Assembly: GCA_963803335.1 (NCBI GenBank)
Contig: CAWDME010000017.1
Location: 1-64,000 of the forward strand
Length of the DNA stretch: 64,000 nucleotides
Direction of reading: 5' to 3'
Source of the DNA: DASSUW01 sp963803335
Lineage (GTDB): Bacteria > Actinomycetota > Thermoleophilia > Solirubrobacterales > Solirubrobacteraceae
Made by a program: the position numbers and the translations under genes. Below are positions 1-8,972 of the stretch, in pieces. The first letter of the stretch is position 1. Every line of letters starts with the position of its first letter. Below the pieces are notes generated by a model, which worked only from the letters and a program-made list of their open reading frames with translations, made no database searches and was not told where the DNA came from.

Positions 1-1435
1 GCTCAAGGCGCCTGGCTGCCGCGAGCAGCAGCGGCGGCGCGTCGCGCCCACGCCGGCTCGTGAACGCGATCTCCGCGCACAACCGCTCCAGCCGTGCGCG
101 CTGGAGCTCGTCGAGCGGTCCGAGCTCGGCGGCCTCCAAGAGGTCGGACGCAGACGCGGCGTCGGCGACGTCGAGCTTCGCCTGCGCGGCGGCGAGCGAG
201 CGGTCGGCGCGGGTGGCGGGATCCGGAGTGAGCTCGGCCGCCCGCTGCAAGAACGCGGCGGCCGCAGCGAGCCCGCCGCGGCCCTGCGCGCGGTCTGCCG
301 AGCGCGCCATCTCCGCGGCCACCTCCTCGTCGGGCATCGCCGTCGCATAGGCGCGATGCCAGGCCCGCCGGTCCGGATCGAGGAGCGGATCGGTCGAGTC
401 GGCGAGCGCGCCGTGCACGTCGCGGCGATCGTCCGGGTCGGCCGCGCGGTAGACCGCCGAGCGGATGAGCGGATGGGGGAAGCGCACGCGGAGGCCGAGC
501 TCAAGCAACCCCGCAGCCTCGGCCGGGCGCCCGGCCTTGCCGCCAATCCCGAGGATCGCGGCGGCGCGCCACAGCAGCCCCAGATCGCCAAGCGGCTCGG
601 CCGCGGCGGTCAGCAGCAGCAGCTGCGCGTCGCGCGGAAGCGTCTCGACGCGCTGGAGAAAGGTGTGCTCGATGCGGCTCGCCAGCGGGCGGGCATCGGG
701 CAGCCCGAAGCCGCCCGCGAGCTCCGCCGGCGTTAACCCGCGCGGCAGCTCGATCAGCGCAAGCGGGTTGCCACCGGCCTCGCCGAGGATCCGCGCCTTC
801 ACCCGCTCGTCGAGCGGACCGGTGATCGCGGCCTCCAGAAGCAGCCGCGCCTGGTCGCCGGGCAGCCCCTCGATAACGAGCTCCGGCAACCCCTGGAAGA
901 CTTGGTCGTCGCCGGAGTCGCGCAGCGCGAACACCAATCCGACCCGCTCCGCCAAGAGCCGGCGGGCCACGAACGCCAGCGTCTGCGCCGACACGCGGTC
1001 GAGCCACTGCGCGTCGTCGACGATGCAGATGAGCGGCTGCTCCTCCGCGGCGTCGGCGAGCAGGGTCAGGACCGCGAGGCCGACGAGGAAGCGATCTGGT
1101 GGCGGCCCCGCCGTCAGGCCGAACGCAGTCCTCAGCGCGTCGCGCTGCGGCTCAGGCAGATCCTCGAGGTGACCGAGCATCGGCGCGCACAAGACGTGCA
1201 GGCCCGCGAAGGCGAGCTCCATCTCGGACTCGACGCCTCCCACTCGGGCGATCCGGCATCCGCTCGCGGCAGCCGACAGGTGCCGTAGCAGGCCGGTCTT
1301 GCCGACTCCCGCTTCGCCGCGCAGGACCAGCACGCGGCTCTGCCCGGCGCTCACGCCGGCGACGAGCCGTTCGAGCACGTCGCGCTCGTGCTCGCGGTCG
1401 AGTAACTCCGACGATGATCGGTGGGGGTCGACCAT
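1..1435 (-). CDS. LuxR-family AAA/STAND-type transcriptional regulator, C-terminus beyond window
   Basis: About 478 N-terminal residues are visible, starting at the ATG at 1435 and running off the left edge. Near residues 38-46 there is a Walker A motif (GEAGVGKTG), and further on a hydrophobic strand ending in an acidic pair (CIVDDAQWLD) fits Walker B. The rest is Leu/Ala-rich helical sequence like the TPR-type arm of large ATP-dependent LuxR (LAL) regulators. In that family a DNA-binding LuxR helix-turn-helix sits at the C-terminus, which would lie outside this window. The ligand cannot be told. The family call rests on the N-terminal architecture only. Confidence 0.75.
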   Translation of the reverse strand, partial: MVDPHRSSSELLDREHERDVLERLVAGVSAGQSRVLVLRGEAGVGKTGLLRHLSAAASGCRIARVGGVESEMELAFAGLHVLCAPMLGHLEDLPEPQRDALRTAFGLTAGPPPDRFLVGLAVLTLLADAAEEQPLICIVDDAQWLDRVSAQTLAFVARRLLAERVGLVFALRDSGDDQVFQGLPELVIEGLPGDQARLLLEAAITGPLDERVKARILGEAGGNPLALIELPRGLTPAELAGGFGLPDARPLASRIEHTFLQRVETLPRDAQLLLLTAAAEPLGDLGLLWRAAAILGIGGKAGRPAEAAGLLELGLRVRFPHPLIRSAVYRAADPDDRRDVHGALADSTDPLLDPDRRAWHRAYATAMPDEEVAAEMARSADRAQGRGGLAAAAAFLQRAAELTPDPATRADRSLAAAQAKLDVADAASASDLLEAAELGPLDELQRARLERLCAEIAFTSRRGRDAPPLLLAAARRLE

Positions 1436-1476
1436 GGTGGCGGCGAAGTATTCGTTGCGCCTGAATCCGGTCGCGT

Positions 1477-2388
1477 TCACGCGAGGCTGGCGGCGAAGCC
1501 GTCGCGCCAGGTTGGGTGCCGCGGCCGCCATCCGAGCTCGCGCTTGGCCTTCGCGTTGGAAGCGCCCCGTAGCGAAAGCTCGAGCGTGTGCGACGGCAGT
1601 GGCTCCGTAACGGGCGGCGGTTCGGCCCGCAGCGCCTGCGCCAGCACGGGCAGCCAATCCGGCTGCGGCGCCGGCTCGTCGTCGACGACGTTGTAGATCC
1701 CGGGAGGACCGCGCCCGATCGCCGCGACCGCCGCCGAGGCGGCGTCTTCGACGTGCAGCCAGCTGTACATCCCGGTGGCACCTTCGACGACCGGCACGCG
1801 AGTCGCGATGATGTCGGCCGCGGTCGACCCGAGCCGGTCGTGCCACGTGCCGCGGCCGTAGAGCAAGCCGTACCGCAGCACGACACCCTCGACCCCCTCG
1901 GTGCGCGTGACCAGCCGCTCGTGCTCGGCGATCGCCGCGACCACCCCGCCGAGCGGCGATGGTGCCTCGGTGAACAGCGCCGCGTCCTCATCCTTGATGC
2001 GATCGCCCGTCGGCGCGTACACGAACGCGATGCTCTGCGCGACGACGCGGCGCGCCCCGCTCGCAAGCGCCGCCTCGACAAGAACTCGCGTCCCCTCGGT
2101 CCGGACGCGGTTGTTCGCGTCGAACACGTTGGGATCGCCCCAGTCGAGCCGCGACGGGAGCGCCGTGATCTGGTGGATCACCGCCTCGGGCGACGCCTCC
2201 GCCAGCGCGGCGCGCACCCCGTCGGCGTTGAACACGTCGCAGACGACGGGGTGCGCACCCCGATCCTCGAGCTGCGCGGCACGCAGCACCGAGCGGGTCA
2301 TGGCCGTCACCTCGTGCCCCGCGTCCACCAGCTGAGGCACGAGCTGGGTGCCGATCACGCCGGTCGCACCGGCCAGGAAGACCCGCAT
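1477..2388 (-). CDS. NAD(P)-dependent epimerase/dehydratase family protein
   Basis: A 303-residue protein beginning MRVFLAGATGVIG, the glycine-rich NAD(P)-binding motif of the extended short-chain dehydrogenase fold. Further motifs include VIHQITALPSR after the fourth strand and LRYGLLYGRG near residue 170, typical of NAD-dependent epimerase/dehydratases. Length is normal for the family. It is cytosolic and probably acts on a sugar or a small carbonyl substrate, which cannot be named. It lies between the LAL-type regulator and another Rossmann protein on the same strand. Confidence 0.85.
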   Translation of the reverse strand: MRVFLAGATGVIGTQLVPQLVDAGHEVTAMTRSVLRAAQLEDRGAHPVVCDVFNADGVRAALAEASPEAVIHQITALPSRLDWGDPNVFDANNRVRTEGTRVLVEAALASGARRVVAQSIAFVYAPTGDRIKDEDAALFTEAPSPLGGVVAAIAEHERLVTRTEGVEGVVLRYGLLYGRGTWHDRLGSTAADIIATRVPVVEGATGMYSWLHVEDAASAAVAAIGRGPPGIYNVVDDEPAPQPDWLPVLAQALRAEPPPVTEPLPSHTLELSLRGASNAKAKRELGWRPRHPTWRDGFAASLA

Positions 2389-2415
2389 CGCCTCCCGGAC
2401 GGTACACCCGCCGGC

Positions 2416-3171
2416 TTACGCGGTCGAGAGCTGTTGCTCGAGCCACTCGCTGAAGCGCGTCTCGGCCAGGCGGGCGTCGGGGCCGGGGAGGAGCACGCCC
2501 TCGCTCGGGTTGACGCCGAAGTAGCGCGCCTGCGGGTCGGCGACGACCTCGCGCGGATCGTTGCGCGTCTTCAGCGCGCCGCGGATCAGCTCGTCGAGGC
2601 GGAACTGCTCCGGCCCGCCGATCTCCACCATCCCGTTGAGCGGCGCAGCGACCGCCACGCGGCCGAGGGCAGCCGCGACGTCGTCGGCGGCCATCGGCTG
2701 GATGAGCGCCGGCGGGAGGCGGACGCTGTCGCCCTCGGTCGCGTCGTCCGCGATGCGCGGCACGAACTCGAAGAACTGCGTCGCGCGCACGAGCGAGTAC
2801 GGCATCGAGGATCCCGCGATTAGCTCCTCCTGGGCAAGCTTCGCGCGGAAGTACCCGCTCTCGGTCAGGCGCTCGGTGCCGACGACCGACAGCGCCACGT
2901 GATGCGCGACGCCCGCGGCCGCCTCCGCCGCGAGCAGGTTGCCGGTCGACGTCGTGAAGAACTCCATCACCGCGGCGTCCTCCCACGCGGGCGCGTTCGA
3001 GACGTCGACGACCACCGCGGCGCCCGCGAGCGCCTCGTCGAGCCCTTCGCCCGTGAGCGTGTTGACGCCGGAGTCGGGCGAGGCCGGAAACGCCTCGTGC
3101 CCGTGCTGGCCGAGCTTGTTGACGAGCTTCGAGCCGATCAGCCCGCTGCCGCCGATGACCACAATCCTCAT
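2416..3171 (-). CDS. NmrA-like NAD(P)-binding SDR protein
   Basis: A 251-residue protein starting MRIVVIGGSGLIG, a Rossmann dinucleotide-binding motif. The ATG at 3171 is preferred over upstream starts because AGGAAAGG lies just upstream at good spacing. The internal SLVRATQFFEF segment and the lack of an obvious YxxxK pair point to the atypical NmrA/HSCARG-like group, which senses or uses NAD(P)H. It is separated from the gene at 2388 by 27 nt and could be cotranscribed with it. The substrate is unknown. Confidence 0.8.
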   Translation of the reverse strand: MRIVVIGGSGLIGSKLVNKLGQHGHEAFPASPDSGVNTLTGEGLDEALAGAAVVVDVSNAPAWEDAAVMEFFTTSTGNLLAAEAAAGVAHHVALSVVGTERLTESGYFRAKLAQEELIAGSSMPYSLVRATQFFEFVPRIADDATEGDSVRLPPALIQPMAADDVAAALGRVAVAAPLNGMVEIGGPEQFRLDELIRGALKTRNDPREVVADPQARYFGVNPSEGVLLPGPDARLAETRFSEWLEQQLSTA

Positions 3172-3274
3172 AGGAATGCCTTTCCTCGGTTTCCATCTCC
3201 TGGACTGGACAGCCGCGCCTTCTGTGACATGCGGGCGTCTGTCACGCGCGGCGCCGCCATCCAGTCCTCCAGGC

Positions 3275-3733
3275 ATGCATGAGATCCACGACATGACGAT
3301 CGTCGATCACCTCGTCTCCGAGCTCGCGTGCGGAAGAATCCGGTCGATCGCGTTCGTGGTCGAAAGCGACGTCGAGACGACCACCCCGCTCTACGGCCTG
3401 GCGATCGCCACGGCGCGTCGCGGATGGCGCCTCGGGCTGGACAACATCCGCTACTGGTTCGTCACGCCGGAGCGCGAGCCGGTGAGCGTCGCCGCCAGTC
3501 AGCGGCTGGAGCCGGAGGGCATCGCGTTCGTCGGCTCCGCGTACGCCGAGGTGCGCCAGGGCGTCCTGCTGCTCGACCCCGTCGGCACGACCCTCGACGT
3601 CGACCTCGTCGTCAGCCTCGACCGCTGCGGCGGGTTCTGGCTGACGCCGGACAGTCGTCGCCTCGTTCGCGCTCGATTCGTCCGCCGTCGCAGTCCGGTG
3701 CGCGGGTTGGCCGCGGTCGGTGCCCATGACTGA
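3275..3733 (+). CDS. Orphan fragment resembling part of an FAD/NAD(P) oxidoreductase
   Basis: A 152-residue ORF (ATG 3275, alternative ATG 3293). The segments RSIAFVV, PLYGLAIATA and the later VRQGVLLLDP and LVVSLDR blocks resemble the NAD-binding and substrate-side middle portion of sulfide:quinone-type flavin oxidoreductases found in actinobacteria. No FAD-binding GxGxxG is present, so it cannot be a complete enzyme of that family. It may be a gene remnant or a domain kept for another role. Its last 8 nt overlap the heme peroxidase reading frame downstream, and it diverges from the SDR gene at 3171. Confidence 0.45.
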   Translation: MHEIHDMTIVDHLVSELACGRIRSIAFVVESDVETTTPLYGLAIATARRGWRLGLDNIRYWFVTPEREPVSVAASQRLEPEGIAFVGSAYAEVRQGVLLLDPVGTTLDVDLVVSLDRCGGFWLTPDSRRLVRARFVRRRSPVRGLAAVGAHD

Positions 3734-5006
3734 GGCGCTCGTGCGCGGCGAGCGCTACCGCTCGCTGTTCGAGGAGCTGCCGCCGCTCTCCGTCGATGAG
3801 CGGGCGCTACACGAGCTGGGTCGTCCCGGCGGACCGTGCGACCTCGGCGCCGCCGTCGCCGACTCCCACGTCGCCGCCGTCTGGCCGTTCTTCGGGCAGT
3901 TCATCGCCCACGACATCACGGCCGATCGCTCACCGCTGGTCCATCGCGCCGCGCGCGAGCAGCTTCGCAACGTCCGCGCGCCGCGGGCCAACCTCGAGAG
4001 CCTCTACGGCGGCGGACCCGTCGGCTCGCCGTATCTGTACCGCACGGACGATCCCGCGCAGCTGCTGCTCGCGCCCGGCGCCGGCGACGTCCCGCGCAAC
4101 CACGAGGGCATCGCGCTCATCGGCGATCCGCGCAACGACGTGCACCTCTTCACCAGCCAGATGGTGGTCGCGTTCATCAAGCTGCACAACCGCCTCGTCG
4201 ATCGCCTTCGCGGCGAGGGCGTCGCCGAGCAGGACGTCTTCGACGCGGCGCGAAGGGCCACCACGTGGCACTACCAGCACGTGATCCTGCGCGAGTACCT
4301 CCCGGGACTCATCGGCGCACCGCTGACCGCCGAGCTTCTCGACCGCGGCCCGCAGCTGTACCGCCTCAACGGCGATCCGTACATACCGCTCGAGTTCGCC
4401 GACGCGGCCTTCCGCTACGGCCACGCGCAGATCCGCGACCGCTACCAGGTCAACGAGCACTTCGGTCCTTGTCCCGTCTTCCCCGATCTGATGGGGTTCG
4501 GCCCGGTCGCGCCGGAGCACGCCGTCGACTGGACGCTGCAGATCGACGTCGACGGCCACCCGCCCGCCCAGCGCGCCAAGCGCATCGATGTACGCCTTCC
4601 CACCTCGCTGATCGCGCTGCCCACGCGCGTCTCTGGATCAGCGCCGGGGACCGACTACGCGTCGCTGGCCAACCGCGACCTGCAGCGCGGTCAGGCCGTC
4701 GGGCTGCCTTCGGGCGAGGCCGTCGCCGACCGCCTCGGCACGTCCGCCCTGAGCGCCGAGCAAGTGGGTCTCGCCGAGCACGGGTGGAGCGGTGAGACGC
4801 CGCTGTGGTTCTACATTCTCAAGGAAGCCGACGTCCTGCACGACGGCGACCGGCTGGGCCCGGTCGGCGGGCGGATCGTCGGCGAGACGCTGGTGGGGAT
4901 CATCGATGCCGACCCCGTGTCCTTCCGGTCACTCGATCCGGAATGGACGCCTGCTCGCCCCGCCGGCGCGTTCGGGCTAGCGGAAATCCTGGCGCCGATC
5001 GGCTGA
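3726..5006 (+). CDS. Animal-type heme peroxidase (peroxidase-cyclooxygenase superfamily)
   Basis: A 426-residue protein with the distal histidine motif FGQFIAHDIT (His62, followed by an Asp) and the proximal histidine block FRYGHAQIRDRY (His233), which define the peroxidase-cyclooxygenase (animal heme peroxidase) superfamily. Peroxidases of this family use H2O2 to oxidise halides or organic substrates. No signal peptide is visible. A GTG at 3720 in the same frame is an alternative start. It overlaps the preceding truncated oxidoreductase-like gene, suggesting coupled translation. The substrate cannot be inferred. Confidence 0.88.
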   Translation: MTEALVRGERYRSLFEELPPLSVDERALHELGRPGGPCDLGAAVADSHVAAVWPFFGQFIAHDITADRSPLVHRAAREQLRNVRAPRANLESLYGGGPVGSPYLYRTDDPAQLLLAPGAGDVPRNHEGIALIGDPRNDVHLFTSQMVVAFIKLHNRLVDRLRGEGVAEQDVFDAARRATTWHYQHVILREYLPGLIGAPLTAELLDRGPQLYRLNGDPYIPLEFADAAFRYGHAQIRDRYQVNEHFGPCPVFPDLMGFGPVAPEHAVDWTLQIDVDGHPPAQRAKRIDVRLPTSLIALPTRVSGSAPGTDYASLANRDLQRGQAVGLPSGEAVADRLGTSALSAEQVGLAEHGWSGETPLWFYILKEADVLHDGDRLGPVGGRIVGETLVGIIDADPVSFRSLDPEWTPARPAGAFGLAEILAPIG

Positions 5007-5022
5007 CGGAGGAGACTCGTCC

Positions 5023-5677
5023 ATGCAGATGTTCTGCGCTCCCGCCGCATCGCCGTGTGAGGTGTTTCCGCCGTGGCATCGAGCTCAGCTCGCGGTCGAG
5101 CGCCGCGCGCGCGAGTCGCTGCCTTCGCCGGATTTGCTGAGGTCGGCCGGATTTCTGCGACCATAGTTCGGCGAGCGCGTGGCCGAGTGGTTCACGGCGC
5201 CGCCCACGACGCCGAGCGGGGCCGTCCGCGACTCCTACCGGGCGCTCGAGCAAGAGACCGCGCGGCTATTCGCGGTCGCCCTCCGGCTTGGGGTGCGGGT
5301 GGAGTACGTCTACGCCGAGGACGACCGGTACGGCGGCGGTGCGGAGCTGTGCGCCGACCTACGGAGGCACGGGTCGATGACGCTGCGGACGATTGCGTGT
5401 GAAGAACCCCATCTTCTGCTCGGTGGCGAGGAGGCGGCGTCGTCGACCAGCTTCGCGTCGTGCATGACGTTTTCGGCCACGCGGCGCTCGGGGCTGGGTT
5501 CGACCTCCAATCGGAATTCGCCTGCTGGTTGCAGTGCCGGACGCTGTTCTCTGCCGCCGCCCGACCCGCGGCGTTCTGCGAGCTCGTCGGAGCGGTCACC
5601 GCTACGTGATCACCGGGGAGAAGCCGGGTCTTCAGGCGAAGCTCCCGCCCCGCGCGCTGCTTTCCGGCGCTGCGTAG
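5023..5677 (+). pseudogene. Decayed conserved hypothetical gene (nonsense codon plus two frameshifts)
   Basis: Three reading frames join to give one plausible protein. From ATG 5023, with GGAGGAG upstream, the frame ends at TAG 5164, but it continues in the same frame from 5167 as FGERVAEWFTAPP and on to MTLRTIACEEPHLLL. Near 5430 the sense moves back one frame to GGVVDQLRVVHDVFGHAALG. Near 5600 it moves again, to YVITGEKPGLQAKLPPRALL, ending at TAG 5677. The HDVFGH block resembles a metal-ligand motif. I do not recognise the family. At least three disabling changes make a functional product unlikely. Confidence 0.6.
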
Positions 5678-5686
5678 GCTCCACAC

Positions 5687-6469
5687 ATGACCCCCTCGGA
5701 AACCGCAGGTCTCCAGAGCCAGTGCGACCTGCTCCGGTCGCTGCACACGCCGGGTGAGCCGCTCCTGCTTCCGAACGCCTGGGATGTACCCACGGCCAAG
5801 GCCGTGGTCGCGGCGGGGTTTCCCGTGGTCGCGACGACGAGTGTCGGCGTGGCCGAGACGCTCGGCTACGAGGATCACGGGGGCGCGCCGGACGACATGC
5901 TCGCCGCCGCTGCTCAGATCGCCCGGGCGGTCGAGGTGCCCGTGACGGTCGACGCCGAAGCCGGCTACGGAATGGACCCTGGCGAGCTGGTCGCCGCGCT
6001 CAGGCGCGTCGGGGCCGCGGGCTGCAATCTCGAGGACACTGACCACGCGACCGAAACGCTGCGCGATCGCGACGCGCAGGCGGGGTGGCTGCGGGCGGTG
6101 CGCAAGGCTGCGTCGGACGCCGGCTACCCGCTCGTCATCAACGCACGGGTCGACGTCTTCTTCGCTCCGTTCCTCGCGGGTGCCGGGCCCGGCACGCAGG
6201 CGCCGCTCGTGCCGCCAGCGCTGGAGCGAGCGAACGCCTACCTGGACGCCGGCGTCGACTGCGTCTTCCCGATCGGGCTGTGGGAGCCGGACGCGCTGCG
6301 CCACTTCATGTCAGAGGTCGGCGGGCCGGTGAACGTCATACCCGTGCCGCAGGCGCCGTCGCTCGCCGAGCTGACCGCGCTCGGCGTCGCCCGCGTGAGC
6401 TGGGGACCGTTCCTGTACTGGACCGCGATGACGCGCTTCCAGGAGCAGCTCGCGTCGCTTCAGGCCTGA
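5687..6469 (+). CDS. Isocitrate lyase/phosphoenolpyruvate mutase family protein
   Basis: A 260-residue cytosolic TIM-barrel protein. Motifs seen are LLLPNAWDVPTAK near the start, VPVTVDAEAGYG (the DxExGYG metal-binding loop) near residues 86-97, CNLEDTDH near 116, and VINARVDVF near 150. These match the PEP mutase/isocitrate lyase superfamily. In place of the lyase KKCGH loop there is a short loop, so it is more likely an oxaloacetate decarboxylase, carboxy-PEP mutase-like or methylisocitrate lyase-like enzyme. It begins 9 nt after the decayed gene upstream and ends convergent with ltrA, overlapping it by 10 nt. Confidence 0.85.
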   Translation: MTPSETAGLQSQCDLLRSLHTPGEPLLLPNAWDVPTAKAVVAAGFPVVATTSVGVAETLGYEDHGGAPDDMLAAAAQIARAVEVPVTVDAEAGYGMDPGELVAALRRVGAAGCNLEDTDHATETLRDRDAQAGWLRAVRKAASDAGYPLVINARVDVFFAPFLAGAGPGTQAPLVPPALERANAYLDAGVDCVFPIGLWEPDALRHFMSEVGGPVNVIPVPQAPSLAELTALGVARVSWGPFLYWTAMTRFQEQLASLQA

Positions 6470-7621
6470 CGCTCCCAGATCGCCAGCGCGGGAAGCAGCG
6501 ACGCAACGACGAAGCTGAGCGCGAGGACGCTCGTCTCGCCGGCTAGCGGCACCAGCAGGATGAACAGGGCCGCTACCGCTGCGCGTTTGCCGTTCAGGAC
6601 GCCGGTCACCCGCCATACGAACACGCTCTCTCCCAGCAGGTAAAGCGCGGGCCCGCCCAAGATCATCGCCGCGCCGACCCCGTTCGTCGCTTCGTGTGGC
6701 GTCGCGATGAGCAGGCCGTTGGCGACTGCAACCGCGATGACGCCCGCAACGATCGGCAGGTGGCCGTAAGTGTATGCGTCGCGCGCGACACCGCCCGGGT
6801 CGTCACAGCTAGTGATCCACGCGCGCGCGTGCTCGGCCGTCGCGCCGAAGTACAACCACCACAGCGCCGCGGTCTCCACGAAGGCGACGATCAGACAGAG
6901 CACGACCGTCGATGTCAGCCCCGCCTCGGAGGCGGTTGCTCCCGTGACGACGATCGACTCGCCGAGCGCGATAATGATGAACACCTGGCAGCGCTCGGCG
7001 AAGTGGGTTCCTTCGATGTCGTAGTCGGTCGTGGCCGCGCGGCCACGACCCGGGAGCCAGTAGCCCGCCACGGGCGCGGCGAGCTCGAGCGCGAGCGCCG
7101 GTATCCAGATCAGGAGGCGCGCGTCGCCGTCGAGCGCCGTACCTGCCAGCCAGAGCACGCCGGTGGCGACGCTCCAGACGACCAGCCGCTCGAACACGCC
7201 GCGCAGCCGGTGCCGGCGGTGCAGGAGCGCTGCCGCGGCGGCGTTGCGACCGACCTGGAGCGCGACGTAGCTCCCTGCGAACAGCAGCGCCCGGGCGCCG
7301 AACGCCTCGGGCAGCGAGGCGGCCATGAGCAGGCTGCCGAGCATGACGCCGGTGAGCACGACCCGCACCGTCGGCGAGCCCGGATCGAACCAGTTCGCCA
7401 TCCACGTCGTGTAGATCCCACGCCCACCAGACGACGAGCAGCAGGAACACGGCGCGTGCCACGCCCGCGACGGAGAGGTGGGCGAGGATCTGGTGCGACA
7501 GCTGCGTGACGGCGAACACGTAGACCAGGTCGAAGAACAGCTCGACAGTGGTCGTCGGCTGCGTGATGCCATCGCCGCGCGGCCGCAGGTGGCGGACCGC
7601 TGTGGCGGCCGTCGCGGTCAC
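6460..7621 (-). pseudogene. Low temperature requirement A (LtrA) family membrane protein, frameshifted
   Basis: The N-terminal frame from GTG 7621 encodes TTTVELFFDLVYVFAVTQLS, the LtrA signature, and runs to VVWWAWDL. The rest of the family sequence (IYTTWMANWFDPGSP onward, many membrane segments, ending IWERQA) is in another frame. The two join at a GGG run (7417-7419 on the plus strand), where one extra base breaks the gene. Repaired, the protein would have 386 residues, normal for LtrA. It could be a real inactivation or a sequencing error. It overlaps the small membrane gene upstream by 4 nt (GTGA), so it is the last gene of the ECF sigma operon. Confidence 0.75.
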
Positions 7622-7986
7622 CGCCCGGAGTGCAGCTTGCGGGCCGCGGCGTCGATCCGGTGCGGCGCGAGGTCGAGGACCGCGCGGCCGGCCACGCGGA
7701 GGCGGTGCGCCAGCACGGACGCGTGGCCGTGGTGGCCGCGCAGGTGCTGGACCAGGACGTACGGCACCGTGATGATCGCGGCCAGGAGCCCGACGACGAG
7801 GCCGATCGCGAGCAGCGGGAGCACGATGACTGCCACGAGGATCGCGAGCGGCGGGACCACGAGGAGGCTGATGAGCACGATGGCCGCGACGTCGATGGCG
7901 CGAACCGCAACAGCGGCTCCAAGGCCTGCCAGCGCGGCGTCCTCCTCGAGCTCGTCGACGCGTGAGTGGGTTTCGGGAGTGGTCAC
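7618..7986 (-). CDS. Small two-segment membrane protein of the sigma operon
   Basis: A 122-residue protein with a polar N-terminus, about 60 hydrophobic residues (two or three membrane segments between residues 28 and 88) and a basic C-terminal tail. The end of the hydrophobic part (ITVPYVLVQHLRGHH) resembles the same region of the protein encoded at 8634-8972 (ATPYLAVRYLRS), suggesting paralogues that flank the sigma factor gene. It starts 9 nt after the sigma gene ends and overlaps ltrA by 4 nt. Function is unknown. A role as membrane anchor or regulator of the sigma factor is only a guess. Confidence 0.65.
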   Translation of the reverse strand: MTTPETHSRVDELEEDAALAGLGAAVAVRAIDVAAIVLISLLVVPPLAILVAVIVLPLLAIGLVVGLLAAIITVPYVLVQHLRGHHGHASVLAHRLRVAGRAVLDLAPHRIDAAARKLHSGR

Positions 7987-7995
7987 GTCGTCTCC

Positions 7996-8637
7996 TTAGG
8001 CGGCGAGGCGTTCACGAGGGGTTTCTTCGGCGATCTTCGCGAGGAGCCGCCGTTCGAGCGGCGCGAGGTCGCCGGTCTGCGCGGCGCCCATGAACGCGTC
8101 GAGCAGGGACTGGTGCTCAGCCGCGTCCACACGCCGGCGCGGTTCGCCGCGCAGGCGCGCCCGCGCGCGGGTGACGATTTGGCGAGCGTTCGCCTCGCCG
8201 AGGCCCAGCAGCTCGGCGATCGTCCGGTGCGGATAGTCGAACGCCTCGCGGAGGATGTACGCGGCGCGCTCGGTGGGGGAGAGCTTCTCGAACAGCGTGA
8301 GCAGCGCGCGCTCGAGCGTTTCGTCCTGCTCCGCGGCTCGCGCGGGATCGTCGCGGAGGTCGACCGCGTCGATCTCCTGCGGCTCGCTCGAGATCTCGCG
8401 GCGCACGCGGGCGGACTGCCCAACGGTGAGGGCGAGCCGCGACGTCATCGTGATCAGGAACCCGGCCGGATCGCGGATCTCGTCGCGGTCGGTCCCCTGC
8501 CAGCGGATCCACGCGTCCTGCACGACGTCATCCGCGTCGTTGGGCGTACCGAGCACCCGGCAGGCGATGCCGAACAGCCGCGGGCGGACGACGTGGAACG
8601 ACGCGGCGTCGCGCTCTGAGACGGCGACCGCGCTCAT
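7996..8637 (-). CDS. ECF RNA polymerase sigma factor, SigJ-like with truncated C-terminal domain
   Basis: A 213-residue sigma-70 family protein. Region 2 is near residues 20-45 (LFGIACRVLGTPNDADDVVQ) and region 4 near 120-160 (SPTERAAYILREAFDYPH, then a helix-turn-helix). These match the SigJ/ECF41-type group, whose members normally carry a SnoaL-like C-terminal domain that controls activity. Here that domain stops after its first helix (LLDAFMGAAQTGD), so the regulatory part is missing. ATG 8637 overlaps the upstream gene's stop by 4 nt. It is part of a four-gene operon with two small membrane proteins and ltrA. Confidence 0.85.
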   Translation of the reverse strand: MSAVAVSERDAASFHVVRPRLFGIACRVLGTPNDADDVVQDAWIRWQGTDRDEIRDPAGFLITMTSRLALTVGQSARVRREISSEPQEIDAVDLRDDPARAAEQDETLERALLTLFEKLSPTERAAYILREAFDYPHRTIAELLGLGEANARQIVTRARARLRGEPRRRVDAAEHQSLLDAFMGAAQTGDLAPLERRLLAKIAEETPRERLAA

Positions 8638-8972
8638 GTCGCCACTCGGGTCGTGACGAGCCGCGGGGCGGGCTTGCTGCTGGTCACCGTGCGCGCAGCG
8701 CGGACGGAGCGGAGATACCGCACGGCCAGGTACGGCGTGGCGACGAGGGCGGCGACGATCGTCGTGACCAGGAGCATCGCGGCCAGCAACGTCAACAGGA
8801 AGGCGAAGGGCGCGGCCAGCAGGAGCGCCAGGAGCAGCCACGGGCCTACCAGGGAGATGACGGGAGGCCCGTAGCCGGCGACGGCGCCGACCAGCGGGAC
8901 CAGCTCCGCGACCATCTCGCCGAAGGTCCGCTCATCGGCGGCCGGCGCTGTGATCAGCTCGGTGGTGTTCAT
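8634..8972 (-). CDS. Small membrane protein, first gene of the sigma operon
   Basis: A 112-residue protein with a polar 20-residue start, hydrophobic segments roughly at 25-90 (WLLLALLLAAPFAFLLTLLA) and a basic tail rich in Arg, Thr and Val. It overlaps the sigma factor gene by ATGA, implying translational coupling. The tail end of its membrane region resembles that of the protein at 7618-7986. I do not recognise a named family. The operon context suggests a role linked to the sigma factor, perhaps in place of the missing SnoaL-like regulatory domain. Confidence 0.65.
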   Translation of the reverse strand: MNTTELITAPAADERTFGEMVAELVPLVGAVAGYGPPVISLVGPWLLLALLLAAPFAFLLTLLAAMLLVTTIVAALVATPYLAVRYLRSVRAARTVTSSKPAPRLVTTRVAT

